In this document: piece after piece, positions 63,421 to 64,000 of the stretch
Numbering within the stretch: the first letter of the stretch is position 1
How the letters are laid out: each line of letters opens with the position of its first letter
NCBI GenBank assembly: GCA_023101885.1
Contig: JALPQD010000392.1
Span: 1,814,570 to 1,878,569, forward strand
DNA length: 64,000 nt
Reading direction: 5' to 3'
Source of the DNA: Typhlomys cinereus
Taxonomy: Eukaryota; Chordata; Mammalia; Rodentia; Platacanthomyidae
Notes under the pieces: model-generated
Seen by the model: the letters and a program-made list of their open reading frames with translations, nothing else
Database searches by the model: none
What the model was told of the DNA's origin: nothing
Made by a program: the position numbers and the translations under genes

Positions 63421-63905
63421 AGAGGTGTGCTAAAGCACAGGATGGGAAGAATGAGCTTTTCTCGCCATGCTTCTCTGGGGAGCACTCCTAAGGAGCTCCA
63501 TCTATGAGCTCTCTTTGGCTACGTTTTTCCCATTTCAGGTCCAGCACATTCCAATCTAACAGAAAATAAGCCCAGGTGAACACTTTAGAGATTAATGAAG
63601 TTAATGTAAGTAACTGTCTTCTATTAACCCAGAGACATGACGCTGAGGTATGAACCAGCCGGGTCAGAGTCACCTCAGATAAAATGTCAAGTCACTTACA
63701 GCTCTGGACAAAAGAACACCAACCCAAAGACTACGGGAATACTACTGCTACTCCCATCCACTAGAACTCTGCAACTCTACAACTGTTTTGTGAAGGTCAC
63801 TCAGATCTGGTTCCACCCTAGAAAATGCTTCCTTAGGTTCCACTCAGAACCAAACTGAACACGGCGAAGTGCTGAAATGTAGTGTGCCCCTTCTCCCCCA
63901 CTCAC

Positions 63906-64000
63906 CTGGGGCAGAGATGGCACTATGAGAGGGGGAAGCGGCCAACCCCAAGTGACTTCCTGAGACTGGCAGAGCATTGCTCACAGAGGATGAAGTCAAC
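63906..64000 (-). CDS. Prdm4: Prdm4 coding exon, partial (first in window)
   Basis: Minus strand, truncated by the window edge. Encodes LTSSSVSNALPVSGSHLGLA then ASPSHSAISAP. Donor CAG|GTGAGT (plus-strand AC at 63904-63905). The start codon and about 20 residues are missing. Confidence 0.93.

Larger units (their letters stand above)
46516..64000 (-). other. Prdm4: Prdm4 gene, minus strand, 5' end outside window
   Basis: PRDM4 (PFM1, SC1) is a nuclear PR/SET-domain zinc-finger protein reported to bind the neurotrophin receptor p75NTR and to recruit PRMT5. Ten coding exons here give 777 residues; human PRDM4 is 801, and roughly 20 N-terminal codons lie beyond 64,000. Order in this fragment: Ser/Pro-rich N-terminus (1-93); a large exon rich in Ser, Val and Thr (93-355); a Cys-rich knuckle CTLCDRAYPSDC (about 356); the PR domain (about 390-520) with GPLIGQQ and YDY-type features; an atypical Cys/His cluster (VHLCNCGKEC); five canonical C2H2 fingers with H-T-G linkers; a terminal C2HC finger (YVCEKC...HLKTC); and an acidic/Ser tail ending SADESLSAHK. 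Donors are GT and acceptors AG at every visible junction, and all phases match. It converges on Pwp1. Confidence 0.97.

Overview
The window is nuclear DNA of a mammal, almost certainly a rodent that is not a mouse or rat. It has split genes with GT-AG introns, a CpG-island promoter, CA/TTCC microsatellites, B1/ID/B4-like SINEs, L1 fragments, and many copies of a tRNA-derived SINE. That SINE begins GGGCTGGAGAGGTGGCTCAG and ends in a CA-rich then AATAAATAA tail. It belongs to the B2-type superfamily but its body differs from murine B2. My guess, from memory of SINE distributions, is a dipodoid (jerboa or jumping-mouse group); this is inference only.

Gene order is Btbd11 (Abtb3) > Pwp1 > < Prdm4, the order of human 12q23.3. 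(1) 1-2,211: last intron of Btbd11. (2) 2,212-2,421: its last coding exon, ending Ser-Val-Val, then a 3' UTR to about 4,125. (3) 4,126-21,690: repeat-rich intergenic DNA. (4) 21,690-22,330: CpG island and promoter of Pwp1. (5) 21,871-40,606: complete Pwp1 in 15 coding exons, 497 codons plus stop, every exon junction in frame. (6) 40,845-about 45,300: tail-to-tail intergenic DNA with stacked SINEs and a decayed L1 reverse-transcriptase relic. (7) about 45,300-64,000 on the minus strand: Prdm4, ten coding exons giving 777 residues; the first roughly 20 codons, the start codon and the promoter lie beyond the right edge.

The genes are unrelated in function. Btbd11 encodes an ankyrin/BTB synaptic scaffold, Pwp1 a nucleolar WD40 ribosome-biogenesis factor, and Prdm4 a PR-domain zinc-finger regulator. 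They are syntenic neighbours, not an operon.

I found no undescribed multi-gene system. The items most worth a second look are structural. They are a 34-nt 5' fragment of U2 snRNA flanked by a perfect 12-bp target duplication in a Pwp1 intron; a 16-unit minisatellite with a polar variant map; an 860-bp retro-insert in a Prdm4 intron with an 18-bp target duplication, part of which occurs a third time inside the insert; several nested or stacked SINE pairs with readable target duplications; a G-quadruplex-prone tract in Pwp1; and a pure GAG7 codon run in Prdm4.
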